IMG/VR virus record: IMGVR_UViG_3300035190_000062
Span: 1-38,929 of that record
Reading direction: 5' to 3' (one strand)
Length of the DNA stretch: 38,929 nt
From: a virus
Of the stretch, positions 23,703 through 31,284 are shown piece after piece (within the stretch, counting starts at the first letter, position 1; each line of letters starts with the position of its first letter). The notes beneath the pieces were generated by a model. The model saw only the letters and a program-made list of their open reading frames with translations, was not told the DNA's origin and ran no database searches. The position numbers were made by a program, and so were the translations under genes.

Positions 23703-23790
23703 GATTACATTCCTCCCTCTCACACCATTACAGTCCTGGGTCTTCCTCATTACAGTTTTCTATATCCTCTACAGATGGGTTACTAAATGA
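23695..23790 (+). CDS. Single-pass membrane micro-protein (31 aa)
   Basis: 31 aa, starting MNEITFLPLTPLQSWVFLIT, with one hydrophobic helix (WVFLITVFYILY) and a basic end (RWVTK). I prefer this frame over an overlapping longer frame from 23699 because it ends as ATGA at the start of the transglycosylase gene and has a clear membrane helix. Directly before a secreted cell-wall enzyme, it might help envelope targeting; inference only. Confidence 0.55.
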   Translation: MNEITFLPLTPLQSWVFLITVFYILYRWVTK

Positions 23791-24200
23791 AAAAAGTATT
23801 CGCACTACTTACAACATGGTATGTAGCATTCTTATCGCTACTACCATGGCACATACCAATAACAAATGCACACACAGAACCAAAGCCTACAGAGATGAGC
23901 GAGTTTCATTGGACTCCCCGTGCTCTGAAACTATATGCAAAACAGTTCATGCGTATGGCCTATCCCGAGTGGAATACGTCTGAGCATCGTGCACTTATGA
24001 AACTATGGGGCAAGGAATCAGCATGGAATCCAGCAGCAGATAACCCAAACAGTTCTGCATTTGGTATTCCACAACTGTTAAACCTTGACCCAGAAACGCC
24101 AGCCCCGCAACAGATTGAGCGGGGGCTGGCCTATATCCAGCACCGTTATGACAAACCATCAGTCGCTTGGTCACATTGGCGAAGCAATGGCTGGTACTAA
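23787..24200 (+). CDS. Secreted lytic-transglycosylase-like protein
   Basis: 137 aa. A signal peptide is visible: MKK, a hydrophobic core to about residue 23, and a cut after ITNA (28). The mature part resembles the SLT/lysozyme-like fold: catalytic Glu77 in LWGKESAWNP, then NSSAFGIPQLLN and a closing helix with GLAYIQHRYDKPSVAWSHWR. It would cut the glycan strands of peptidoglycan outside the membrane. It is encoded in the early/replication operon, far from the lysis cassette at 32392-33301. A role in envelope remodelling, infection spread or superinfection control is as likely as lysis. Confidence 0.8.
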   Translation: MKKVFALLTTWYVAFLSLLPWHIPITNAHTEPKPTEMSEFHWTPRALKLYAKQFMRMAYPEWNTSEHRALMKLWGKESAWNPAADNPNSSAFGIPQLLNLDPETPAPQQIERGLAYIQHRYDKPSVAWSHWRSNGWY

Positions 24201-24214
24201 CTAAGGAGAAAGAA

Positions 24215-24715
24215 ATGACAGTAACACTAGAAGAAATAGAAAACTACTACACTATTCTCTTAGATGAGAATGGAAAAGAAGAACAACTACTAACACAACG
24301 CAAGCGTTTAACTGACGCTATCTATGCACAGGTTGATTCAGATTCAGCACCAGATGATGACCATATTGCAGAAATAGCAGCAGCGTTACAAAAAGATATT
24401 CAGTTGCGTGATTTTATGTTAGGTCTACCATCTGAGCGTGAAGTTATAGCAGTCAATAAGTATTTAACATACTTGTATGACACAGTACCAACCAAGTTTA
24501 TTGCACCTATTGCCAGTGTATTGGCTGCAAATCTATACTCATTAGAAGAAGTAGATTCTGCTAAAAAAATGCTTCACAATGCAATAGTACATAACCCTAG
24601 TTATTCACTAGCAAATTTACTTAACCGTGTCTTTACTTCAGGCTGGCCTTCAGGTGCGTTTGTATCTATGACACACGAACTACATCCAAGAGTTAAAGAA
24701 GGAATGGGTATCTAA
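24215..24715 (+). CDS. DUF4192-like protein (166 aa)
   Basis: The start at 24215 is chosen because AAGGAGAAAGAA precedes this ATG; an upstream in-frame ATG at 24167 lies inside the previous gene without a ribosome site. The C-terminal half reads like the TPR-like helical end of actinobacterial DUF4192 proteins: PTKFIAPIASVLAANLYSLE, then AKKMLHNAIVHNPSYSLANL. The N-terminal half is acidic and helical. DUF4192 is, from memory, mostly actinobacterial and of unknown role, so this gene supports the host assignment. Confidence 0.7.
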   Translation: MTVTLEEIENYYTILLDENGKEEQLLTQRKRLTDAIYAQVDSDSAPDDDHIAEIAAALQKDIQLRDFMLGLPSEREVIAVNKYLTYLYDTVPTKFIAPIASVLAANLYSLEEVDSAKKMLHNAIVHNPSYSLANLLNRVFTSGWPSGAFVSMTHELHPRVKEGMGI

Positions 24716-24717
24716 TC

Positions 24718-25194
24718 ATGGGATTAGATATGTATCTTTATGCCCGTAAAGGCATAGCATCTATTGACTGGCAGCCAGAGAAAAAACTTAACGCTGACTA
24801 CACAATACTAACCGCCCTTATGGGAGCAACAGACTGGGCTTATGACCCAGACGAATTATCCTTTGCTCAGGTATCTATTCAAGTTGGATACTGGCGTAAG
24901 GTTAATGCTATCCACAACTGGTTCATTGAAGAACTAGCAAATGGAGAAGATAACTGTCAGCCAATTTATGTACCTCGTAGTTCTTTAGTTGACCTAAAGA
25001 TTCTATGTGAACAGGTATTGGCAGACCACAGTAAAGCAGATACATTACTGCCAACAGGCTCTGGATTCTTCTTCGGAAGCACAGAGTATGACGAATGGTA
25101 TTTTCACGGTATTGAAAGAACCGTGAAGGTAGTAAGTAAACTCATTGAAGATGTACCCGAAGGATGGGCTTTCGAGTATCAGGCTTCATGGTAA
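24718..25194 (+). CDS. MGLDMYLYAR-type phage protein (158 aa)
   Basis: 158 aa, starting MGLDMYLYARKGIASIDWQP. This N-terminal signature (GLDMYL.A.K) recurs in hypothetical phage and bacterial proteins. Aromatic-rich segments follow, such as VGYWRKVNAIHNWFIEEL and GFFFGSTEYDEWYFHGIE. It lies two bases after the DUF4192-like gene. The function of the family is not known to me. A metabolic or regulatory early role is possible. Confidence 0.75.
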   Translation: MGLDMYLYARKGIASIDWQPEKKLNADYTILTALMGATDWAYDPDELSFAQVSIQVGYWRKVNAIHNWFIEELANGEDNCQPIYVPRSSLVDLKILCEQVLADHSKADTLLPTGSGFFFGSTEYDEWYFHGIERTVKVVSKLIEDVPEGWAFEYQASW

Positions 25195-25206
25195 AGAAAG
25201 GGACGC

Positions 25207-26160
25207 ATGACTACAGCAGATGTAGTAGTAAAGAAAAACCGTTCAGCCTGGATTAAAGCAGGCATAGCGGTAGAAGCAAACAGCGCAGCACAGGTAGCCG
25301 AACAAGCAGGACTTAACTGGACTGTTGGATTATCTGAGATGCACACCTCTGACTTCTTGCATGTACCAAAAAAACAAGCAGTCGTAAAGAAAGCAGATGG
25401 AAAAGAATCAGTCATTGGTGTAGTGGGTAGCAAATACAAAGTCTTTCAAAACTCTGAAGTCTTTGGCTCACTAGATGGATTGATTGACTCAGGACAGGCT
25501 CGCTATGCAGCAGCAGGTGAGTACGATGACGGAGCAAAAGTATGGATGCTCATGTCATTACCAAAAGAAATGGAAATCAAGGGCGACCCACATGCTGCCT
25601 TCTTGCTAGCCAAGACCAGTCATGATGGTTCATCATCAGTAGTATTACGCCCTATCATTGAGCGATTGTGGTGTTCAAATCAAATCAATCGTATATTTAG
25701 AGCCAAGAATAAAGCACATACATATACGCTGCGTCATACACAAAACGCAGTGCTATCAGTATCTGATATGCGAAACCTTCTTGACCTAACCTACTCAAGC
25801 ATTGATATGTATAGCGACCTGGCTAACCATCTCATGCAACGAGAGTCAGACATCAACAAAGCAACAGCATACTTCAAAAAAGTATGGGCGTTACCAACCA
25901 AGATAGAGAACGCACCACTGCACCTATTATCCAAAGGTGAAAAGAACGCTAAGTCCCGTGCCCTTAATGCACGACAGAAGGCGTTTGCTATCTACTCAGA
26001 TAGCCCAACACAAGAAAACATTCGCAACACAGAGTTTGGTTTATGGCAATCAGTAGTAGAGTATGCTGACCATCACTCTCAAAAAGATGCTAGTATTGCT
26101 ACCCTAGCAGGGCGCAATGATGGCATTAAACTTCGAGCACTAGAACTACTTTCAATCTAA
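25207..26160 (+). CDS. DUF932-like protein (317 aa)
   Basis: 317 aa. Resembles the phage/plasmid DUF932 family: SVIGVVGSKYKVFQNSEVF near residue 75, then an AAGEYDDGAKVWMLMSLP segment and HDGSSSVVLRPIIERLWCSN around 145, followed by long helices. The family is widespread on phages and plasmids. Its role is unknown, with suggested links to DNA maintenance. A ribosome site (AAAGGGACGC) precedes the ATG. The C terminus ends LAGRNDGIKLRALELLSI. Confidence 0.78.
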   Translation: MTTADVVVKKNRSAWIKAGIAVEANSAAQVAEQAGLNWTVGLSEMHTSDFLHVPKKQAVVKKADGKESVIGVVGSKYKVFQNSEVFGSLDGLIDSGQARYAAAGEYDDGAKVWMLMSLPKEMEIKGDPHAAFLLAKTSHDGSSSVVLRPIIERLWCSNQINRIFRAKNKAHTYTLRHTQNAVLSVSDMRNLLDLTYSSIDMYSDLANHLMQRESDINKATAYFKKVWALPTKIENAPLHLLSKGEKNAKSRALNARQKAFAIYSDSPTQENIRNTEFGLWQSVVEYADHHSQKDASIATLAGRNDGIKLRALELLSI

Positions 26161-26168
26161 GGAGAATC

Positions 26169-26609
26169 GTGTACCTAAATCCAATCACAGTAGACGGCAC
26201 CACCTACAACTTCACAGAAGAATCACTCAAAGAACTAATTAAGAGTGAAATCACAGCAAAAAGAAAGCACGAAGCAGTATTCACGGAAGCACAAGAAGCA
26301 TATAGAAAACTAATCAAGGTACGCAATGAAGTACATGATTACTTTACAGAAGCATTTGATGGTTCTGTTGATGAAGATGAAACAACTGTTACACGCGATG
26401 AGGTTAACGCATTGCTTGAATCAATTGGTTCAGACATGCTTACTACAACTTGGTCTGCAACTGTAGAGATTACAGTTACAGTAACTGGTATCAAGGCTAC
26501 CTCGGCAGAGGAAGCAGAAGATATCATTACAGATAATATCGAAGTCAGCGGCTACGACTTAGATATTCATGACCAAAATATAAGTGTAAGCGACATCGAA
26601 CGGGAATAA
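26169..26609 (+). CDS. Acidic early protein (146 aa, GTG start)
   Basis: 146 aa from a GTG at 26169 behind AAGGAGAATC. The N-terminal half is a charged coiled coil (SEITAKRKHEAVFTEAQEAY). The C-terminal half is a Thr/Val beta segment (WSATVEITVTVTGIKATSAE) and acidic end. No family is recognised. It closes the operon segment before a structured gap (26610-26727). Confidence 0.75.
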   Translation: MYLNPITVDGTTYNFTEESLKELIKSEITAKRKHEAVFTEAQEAYRKLIKVRNEVHDYFTEAFDGSVDEDETTVTRDEVNALLESIGSDMLTTTWSATVEITVTVTGIKATSAEEAEDIITDNIEVSGYDLDIHDQNISVSDIERE

Positions 26610-26630
26610 CTACCATCAATCATGCGCTAT

Positions 26631-26710
26631 CTAACGCATAGGAGTTTGTTCATTTCTACTATGTGTTAGACTTGGGGATGGGTGGTCCCGCCATCTGCGA
26701 AACACGGGAC
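26631..26710 (+). promoter_or_regulatory. Two-hairpin leader before the RecB-like nuclease
   Basis: Stem 1: CTAACGCATAG (26631-26641) with CTATGTGTTAG (26659-26669), 11 pairs including one G-U, 17-base loop. Stem 2: GTCCCG (26685-26690) with CGGGAC (26705-26710). A GGGA at 26675-26678 could compete for the TCCC of stem 2. The ribosome site (CAGGGAGA) follows at 26717. This is the only sizeable gap in the middle of the early operon. Confidence 0.5.
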
Positions 26711-26727
26711 ACTAAACAGGGAGACAA

Positions 26728-27510
26728 ATGCCAACAGAAATAGTAAGAGATAGATACGGCAGACCAATGGTTGTGCCACCCAAGGGTGGTAAAGCAATTG
26801 CTTATACTCGTGCCACTACAATCGCTAACAGTCTTGATGATGCGTCAGCATTAACTGCATGGAAAATGCGAATGGCAGCAATAGGTTTAACAAGTAGACC
26901 AGACTTACTATTAGCCATAGGCGTAGCAGCAGAAGATAATAAGTTAGTCAATGCATACATTGAAGAAGCCATGGATGCAGCAGGCGCAAGTAAGGCAGCA
27001 ACAATAGGCACAGCCATACATGCACTAACAGAAAAGTTAGACTTAGGATTAGAACTAGGTCCAGTACCAGAACAATGGATGCCAGACATCAAAGCCTACG
27101 AACAGGCAACCAGTATACTAACTAACTTATTCATTGAACAGTTTACAGTTCTTGATAAGTTTAAGATTGCTGGTACACCAGATAGAGTTGTTGAGTATAA
27201 GGGTGAGCGATTCATTGCTGACCTTAAGACAGGTCGCATTGACCATCCAAATAATATATCAATGCAGTTGGCAATCTATGCCAACGGTTTGCCGTATATG
27301 GTGGACACGGCAACCCGTGGCTCATGGGGCGACATCAACAGAGAGAAAGCAATTATAATTCATGCCCCAGCAGGGACAGGAACATGCAAACTAGTATGGG
27401 TTGACATCAAAGAAGGATGGAAGGGTGTACAGTTTGCAATGAAAGTAAGACAGTGGCGTGACCAGAAGGGTCTAGCCACTCCATTTGAGCAAGGAGAAGA
27501 TAGTGCCTAG
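26728..27510 (+). CDS. RecB/Cas4-like PD-(D/E)XK nuclease
   Basis: 260 aa. Shows the RecB-family nuclease order: GTAIH at 94-98 (motif I His), Glu137, GTPDRV at 149-154 (Asp152), IADLKTG at 163-169 (Asp165, Lys167) and QLAIYANG at 180-187. This fits a single-domain exonuclease similar to Cas4 or phage recombination nucleases. I see no four-cysteine iron-sulfur cluster as in Cas4. Probably degrades or resects DNA during replication or recombination. It is followed by a zinc protein and a helicase-like ATPase in the same unit. Confidence 0.85.
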   Translation: MPTEIVRDRYGRPMVVPPKGGKAIAYTRATTIANSLDDASALTAWKMRMAAIGLTSRPDLLLAIGVAAEDNKLVNAYIEEAMDAAGASKAATIGTAIHALTEKLDLGLELGPVPEQWMPDIKAYEQATSILTNLFIEQFTVLDKFKIAGTPDRVVEYKGERFIADLKTGRIDHPNNISMQLAIYANGLPYMVDTATRGSWGDINREKAIIIHAPAGTGTCKLVWVDIKEGWKGVQFAMKVRQWRDQKGLATPFEQGEDSA

Positions 27511-27955
27511 CACCGAAGCACCAATCAGTATCACAGTAAAAACACCAGCAGGTAGTCTTGTAACAGTCCGCGCAGAAAGCGGAGACGAACTAGACAATGT
27601 CATTGCACTATCAGTGCATGCAATTGCATCAGCAGCACAAGAACTAGAGTCCGCAGTACGCGGTACTCCAGCCCCATCAGCACAGTCAGTAGCAGCAGCG
27701 TTCAATGGCAATATCATTGAAACAGGAACACCAGTTCCTGCCCAAGAATATGCACCAGCACCAACTCAAATCATTGGTGGGCGCAATTGTCCACACGGTA
27801 AGATGACTGCAATTCAAGGTATGGGTAAAGACGGTAAGCCATACAAAGGTTGGTTTTGTCCAGCACCGAAGGGTGCTTTCGACAAGTGTAAGAACCAATA
27901 CGTTACAGTTCAATCACCTGAATGGAACACTTTTGTTCCAGAACAGATTAAGTGA
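27503..27955 (+). CDS. Zinc-finger protein next to nuclease (150 aa)
   Basis: Start chosen at the GTG of 27503, which has AAGGAG six bases upstream; an in-frame TTG at 27485 lacks one. Residues 1-95 are Ala/Ser/Thr-rich, with a beta segment (ISITVKTPAGSLVTVRAESG). The C-terminal 55 residues hold CPHGKM...GWFCPAPKG..DKC, which can bind zinc. It overlaps the nuclease and the ATPase genes. A ssDNA-binding or loading role at the replication fork is a reasonable guess from context, not shown by sequence. Confidence 0.72.
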   Translation: MPSTEAPISITVKTPAGSLVTVRAESGDELDNVIALSVHAIASAAQELESAVRGTPAPSAQSVAAAFNGNIIETGTPVPAQEYAPAPTQIIGGRNCPHGKMTAIQGMGKDGKPYKGWFCPAPKGAFDKCKNQYVTVQSPEWNTFVPEQIK

Positions 27956-28764
27956 AAACCCTTAAACGCTCTATAAATAAAGCAGAGGTAGGTGGCGAAC
28001 CATTACCACCTGCCTTTGCTGCATTTGAAAGGGCTGGTATTATTCTGCGTCGAGCAGAAGTAACTGTAATCGCTGGCACTCCAGGTGCAGGTAAGTCATC
28101 AGTTGCATTGTCTATTGCTGCAAAAACAAAACATCCTACACTTTACTTTTCAGCAGATACCAATGCACACACAATGGCTATGCGTTTGATTGCCATGACT
28201 GGCAAGATGACACAAACAGCAGCAGAAAGTTTGCTAAAAAATAACCCAAACAAGTCACATGAAATACTGCAACTCAATAATCATTTGTTCTGGTCATTTG
28301 AATCTAGCCCTACACTCAAGGACTTAGATGATGAAGTCTCAGCATTTGAAACTGTATGGGGTAAGAGTCCTACCTTGATTGTGGTAGACAACCTAATGGA
28401 TGTAGCAATGGATGGGTACGATGAGTTCGGTGCAATGCGTGCCGTTATGAAAGAACTTAAGTACCTAGCCAGAGATACCAACGCAGCAGTGTTGGTACTA
28501 CACCATACTAAAGAAGGTTTTGATGGCTATCCTTGTCAGCCGCGTAGCGCAGTGCAGGGCATGGTCAATCAGATACCAGCAATGGTACTTACAATCGGAC
28601 AGATGAAACAGGGAGACGAAACATATCTATGTGTAGCCCCAGTTAAAAACAGATACGGACGGGCTGACCAGACAGGCAGTAACTATGTTACTCTGTCATT
28701 TAATCCTGAGTCTATGTACTTAGAAGATGTAGCAGTTAGATACCAACAAGAGGAGGTAGTGTAA
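27952..28764 (+). CDS. DnaB/RecA-like ATPase, probable replicative helicase
   Basis: 270 aa from a GTG at 27952. RecA-fold core: Walker A GTPGAGKSS at 42-50; Walker B TLIVVDN at 141-147; a following LVLHHTKEG at 181-189 typical of DnaB/RepA-like helicases (His near motif H3); NRYG at 243-246 near the arginine-finger region. It is shorter than full DnaB and lacks an N-terminal domain, as in RepA-type helicases. With the split primase (29238-30075), it would form the phage priming/unwinding set. Confidence 0.82.
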   Translation: MKTLKRSINKAEVGGEPLPPAFAAFERAGIILRRAEVTVIAGTPGAGKSSVALSIAAKTKHPTLYFSADTNAHTMAMRLIAMTGKMTQTAAESLLKNNPNKSHEILQLNNHLFWSFESSPTLKDLDDEVSAFETVWGKSPTLIVVDNLMDVAMDGYDEFGAMRAVMKELKYLARDTNAAVLVLHHTKEGFDGYPCQPRSAVQGMVNQIPAMVLTIGQMKQGDETYLCVAPVKNRYGRADQTGSNYVTLSFNPESMYLEDVAVRYQQEEVV

Positions 28765-28907
28765 TGCCAAAGTATAGAGTTACATACTCACAATATAAAG
28801 TAAAAGTTATTCGTGCATCATCATTAAAGATAGCAGAAGAGCGTGCAAAAAAAGCAGAAACAGGTAGATGGGAACTAACGGAAGTTAGGGACGAGCCACA
28901 AGAATGA
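28764..28907 (+). CDS. Small basic protein (47 aa)
   Basis: 47 aa, starting MPKYRVTYSQYKVKVIRASS, with a beta hairpin, a helix (LKIAEERAKKAETG) and a short end. A strong ribosome site (AGAGGAGG) precedes the ATG, and both ends overlap the neighbours (TAATG-type and ATGA). It sits between helicase and resolvase; unknown function. Confidence 0.75.
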   Translation: MPKYRVTYSQYKVKVIRASSLKIAEERAKKAETGRWELTEVRDEPQE

Positions 28908-29248
28908 GTACAGCAGCCAAGCGTAAAGGCAGCAAAGCAGAAGCAGATGCTGTCAAGTGGTTAAAGGTTAATGGCTTCCCATATGCAGACCGCAGAATCG
29001 CAGGAGCACAACTAGACAAAGGTGATATCAGCGGTGTGAATGGAGTGACCATCGAGGTTAAAGACCACGTCCGCATGGACTTGAGCGCTTGGGTCAAAGA
29101 GTTAGAAGTAGAAATTAAGAATGATAACGCGTGGACTGGGACAGTTCTGCATAAACGGAAAGGCAAGTCAGATGTTGGTGAGTGGTATTGCACAATGCCA
29201 GCCAACATTTGGCTAGCCCTTATCAGAAAGGCAATGGGTGAAACATAG
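28904..29248 (+). CDS. Holliday-junction-resolvase-like nuclease (114 aa)
   Basis: 114 aa. Matches the compact PD-(D/E)XK pattern of archaeal-type resolvases and phage homologues: KGSKAEADAVKWLKVNGF (Glu13), RIAGAQLDKGDISGV (Asp41), and TIEVKDH (Glu51, Lys53). Expected to cut branched DNA during replication or before packaging. It overlaps both neighbours by 4-11 bases. Confidence 0.78.
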   Translation: MSTAAKRKGSKAEADAVKWLKVNGFPYADRRIAGAQLDKGDISGVNGVTIEVKDHVRMDLSAWVKELEVEIKNDNAWTGTVLHKRKGKSDVGEWYCTMPANIWLALIRKAMGET

Positions 29249-29612
29249 TATCGCAGACTACTTAAGATATGTGGGCGCAGCCGTGCCTGCTGAGGGACAC
29301 GGCTGGCGCAAAATTAAGTGTCCATTTCACAGTGATAGTCATGCATCAGCAGGTATCAACTTTGAAGAAGAAAGATTTAAATGCCACGGATGTGGTGTTG
29401 GTGGAGATGTATACGATTTAATTATGCATAGAGAAGGAGGTAACTACAGTGAGGCTGTCAAGTTCGCACAGACAATTTCTCTTACAGGCGACGCACCAGT
29501 ACGCAAAACAGATTCATCTAGCAACAGAGTATCTAGCAACACGCAATCTCTCGGTCGACGAGGCGCAACGCTTTCATCTTGGAGTGGTAAAGGACGCTCT
29601 TCCAGGTCATGA
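29238..29612 (+). CDS. Primase zinc-binding subunit (split primase, part 1)
   Basis: 124 aa from a GTG at 29238. Residues 20-66 are a CHC2-type zinc domain: Cys28-x2-His31, then Cys49-x2-Cys52 (KCPFHSD...FKCHGCGVGGDVYDLI), which recognises the priming site. After about residue 80 the sequence becomes Ser/Arg-rich (SSSNRVSSNTQSLGRR) because the same DNA encodes the next gene in the +1 frame. In common phage primases this domain and the TOPRIM domain are one chain. Here they are two overlapping frames. Confidence 0.82.
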   Translation: MKHSIADYLRYVGAAVPAEGHGWRKIKCPFHSDSHASAGINFEEERFKCHGCGVGGDVYDLIMHREGGNYSEAVKFAQTISLTGDAPVRKTDSSSNRVSSNTQSLGRRGATLSSWSGKGRSSRS

Positions 29613-30075
29613 ACAGTACACAGGCAGACTAGCAATACCCTACATAACACCATCAGGTGTAGTTGATATTAGATTTAGAGCGATAGGTAATGCTGACCCA
29701 AAGTATATGGGTATGCCAGGTGCTAAGACCAGCATGTTCAATGCACAAGTAGTTCTTACTGCATCAGATTATATCTGTGTGACAGAGGGAGAAATAGATT
29801 GCATTACAGTTAGTGTCAAGACTAACCATCCAGCCGTAGGTATTCCAGGGGCCAACAATTGGAAACCGTTTTACTCTAAGATATTAGATGACTTTGATAC
29901 AGTAATTGTGTTAGCAGATGGTGATACAGCAGGTATGGATTTTGGCAAGAAGGTTAGCCGAGAGTTAGGTAATGTTAATATAGTGCAGATGCCAGAAGGG
30001 CATGATGTAAACAGCATAGTAATGCTAGAGGGGGCAGAGTTTATTAATGAGCGAATCCGAAAATGCATTTCTTAA
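29449..30075 (+). CDS. Primase TOPRIM subunit (split primase, part 2)
   Basis: 208 aa from a GTG at 29449 with an excellent ribosome site (GAAGGAGG, 8 bases upstream), which argues for an independent start. Residues 22-75 match the DnaG-type RNA polymerase domain (TEYLATRNLSVDEAQRFHLG, PGHEQYTGRLAIPYITPSG). The TOPRIM metal site shows TEGEID (Glu114) and LADGDTAG (Asp157, Asp159). It synthesises RNA primers with the zinc subunit encoded just before. The overlap with that gene is 164 bases, in a different frame. Confidence 0.85.
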   Translation: MRLSSSHRQFLLQATHQYAKQIHLATEYLATRNLSVDEAQRFHLGVVKDALPGHEQYTGRLAIPYITPSGVVDIRFRAIGNADPKYMGMPGAKTSMFNAQVVLTASDYICVTEGEIDCITVSVKTNHPAVGIPGANNWKPFYSKILDDFDTVIVLADGDTAGMDFGKKVSRELGNVNIVQMPEGHDVNSIVMLEGAEFINERIRKCIS

Positions 30076-30361
30076 TAATGGTGAAGAAGTATGGGAGTTT
30101 ATTAAAGAACATCCTAGATACATAGGCATACCAATCTCCAACAGTAAAGGATTAGATATCCTTAATGCATTAAGAGATGTATGGATGGCAAATAAAATAG
30201 ACCAACAAAAAGCCAACAGCATGTTAACAATGCTGGCAGCAGTGCTAGTATCATCAGAGGCAGGGCACGGAGATGAGATTGTAGAAGAAGTATTAGTGCA
30301 AGAAGCAATGATGGACTTTGAAGAACAGGCTAAGGAGATACTAAATGAAAGACCTGAATAA
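30047..30361 (+). CDS. Helical early protein (104 aa)
   Basis: 104 aa, starting MSESENAFLNNGEEVWEFIK. All-helical, acidic, with NALRDVWMANKIDQQKANSM in the middle. It overlaps the primase end by 29 bases and the next gene by 17. No family recognised. It may be a replication accessory protein by position. Confidence 0.72.
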   Translation: MSESENAFLNNGEEVWEFIKEHPRYIGIPISNSKGLDILNALRDVWMANKIDQQKANSMLTMLAAVLVSSEAGHGDEIVEEVLVQEAMMDFEEQAKEILNERPE

Positions 30362-30635
30362 TTTTGAGGATATCCTAAAAGAACTACGTATTATTATGGT
30401 GCGTAAACATCAAGACTACGGCCCGTTTAACATAGCCAATGCTCCAGGTGGTGCAATGAATGGACTACTTGTGCGTATGCACGACAAGATGGCACGATTA
30501 GAAAACCTTTACTACAAAAGTAGCGACACGCCCAACTATGAAAGTATTGAAGATACCTTTCTTGACCTAGCAAACTATGCAATAATCGGACTATTGGTAC
30601 AAAGGCGACAATGGGAAGGCGTAGCAGAGGGATAA
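30345..30635 (+). CDS. DUF1599/MazG-like helical protein (96 aa)
   Basis: 96 aa. The pattern RKHQDYGPFNIANAPGG, then VRMHDKMARLENL and ESIEDTFLDLANYAII fits the DUF1599 group (associated with nucleotide metabolism and modified bases). The acidic helices recall all-alpha NTP pyrophosphohydrolases, but I do not see a clear ExxE...ExxD set. Possible roles are nucleotide-pool control or DNA-base modification support. Confidence 0.7.
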   Translation: MKDLNNFEDILKELRIIMVRKHQDYGPFNIANAPGGAMNGLLVRMHDKMARLENLYYKSSDTPNYESIEDTFLDLANYAIIGLLVQRRQWEGVAEG

Positions 30636-30636
30636 C

Positions 30637-31284
30637 GTGGACTACTTAGAAGAGTATGAGCAGATGGTTGTGGCTGTTGCTGCCGAATACCAGCGCAAAT
30701 ACCCTATGACTGACCAGCAAGATGTGCAGCAGGTGCTGTGGATATGGTTTGTTAGTCATCCACAAAAATATAAAGAGTGGTCAGCGTTACCAAGAAAAGA
30801 CAAGGACAAACTCATAGCCAAGTCTTTACGCAATGCAGCACTTAAGTATTGTGAAAAAGAAAAGGCACGAACGGTTGGCTATGAGTTGCTTGACCTCTAC
30901 TACTACGATGCATCTGTTATCGAAGCGTTCTTACCATCAATCATTGCTGAGTCGTATGAGATTCCAACTAAGATTAAAGACCTTAACTTTAAATTCAACA
31001 AGTCAGAGGCTGCCAATGATGGCAACAACTGGCTAGTACTTAGGTCTGATATTGCAGCAGCATATTATAAACTGTCAGAAGCAAAGCAGTTTATTCTTAA
31101 AGTCAGGTTCACAGTGGACAATATCGAGTGGAGTGACACAGCCAAAGAGTTAGACACAACACCAGATGGTGCACGGATGAAGGTCCAAAGAACTATTGCA
31201 TCTCTAATTAGAAATTTGGGCGGATGGAAGCCACAGCCTGATGATGATTTAGTAGAGGCAGATGATGACCAACGAGGAGAATGA
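30637..31284 (+). CDS. RNA polymerase sigma-like factor (215 aa)
   Basis: 215 aa from a GTG at 30637. The N-terminal helices (YEQMVVAVAAEYQRKYPMTD, then QDVQQVLWIWF and KSLRNAALKYCEKEKARTVG) recall sigma region 2. The C-terminal part (EAKQFILKVRFTVDNIEWSD, then AKELDTTPDGARMKVQRTIA) recalls the region 4 helix-turn-helix. The middle and tail are acidic. This is the layout of group-4-like sigma factors. In the early operon it may redirect host RNA polymerase to the late leftward promoter. The late promoter motif itself is not identified. Confidence 0.7.
   Translation: MDYLEEYEQMVVAVAAEYQRKYPMTDQQDVQQVLWIWFVSHPQKYKEWSALPRKDKDKLIAKSLRNAALKYCEKEKARTVGYELLDLYYYDASVIEAFLPSIIAESYEIPTKIKDLNFKFNKSEAANDGNNWLVLRSDIAAAYYKLSEAKQFILKVRFTVDNIEWSDTAKELDTTPDGARMKVQRTIASLIRNLGGWKPQPDDDLVEADDDQRGE

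Noticed and set aside
23699-23983. 94-codon frame overlapping the transglycosylase start
   Set aside because: It overlaps the signal-peptide protein in another frame and has no domain features; the 31-aa membrane frame at 23695-23790 fits the coupling pattern better.
24167-24214. Longer N terminus for the DUF4192-like protein
   Set aside because: The upstream ATG lies inside the transglycosylase gene and lacks a ribosome site; AAGGAGA precedes the ATG at 24215.
26728-27510. Cas4 of a CRISPR system
   Set aside because: The nuclease lacks the cysteine cluster of Cas4, and no repeat-spacer array or other Cas protein is visible.
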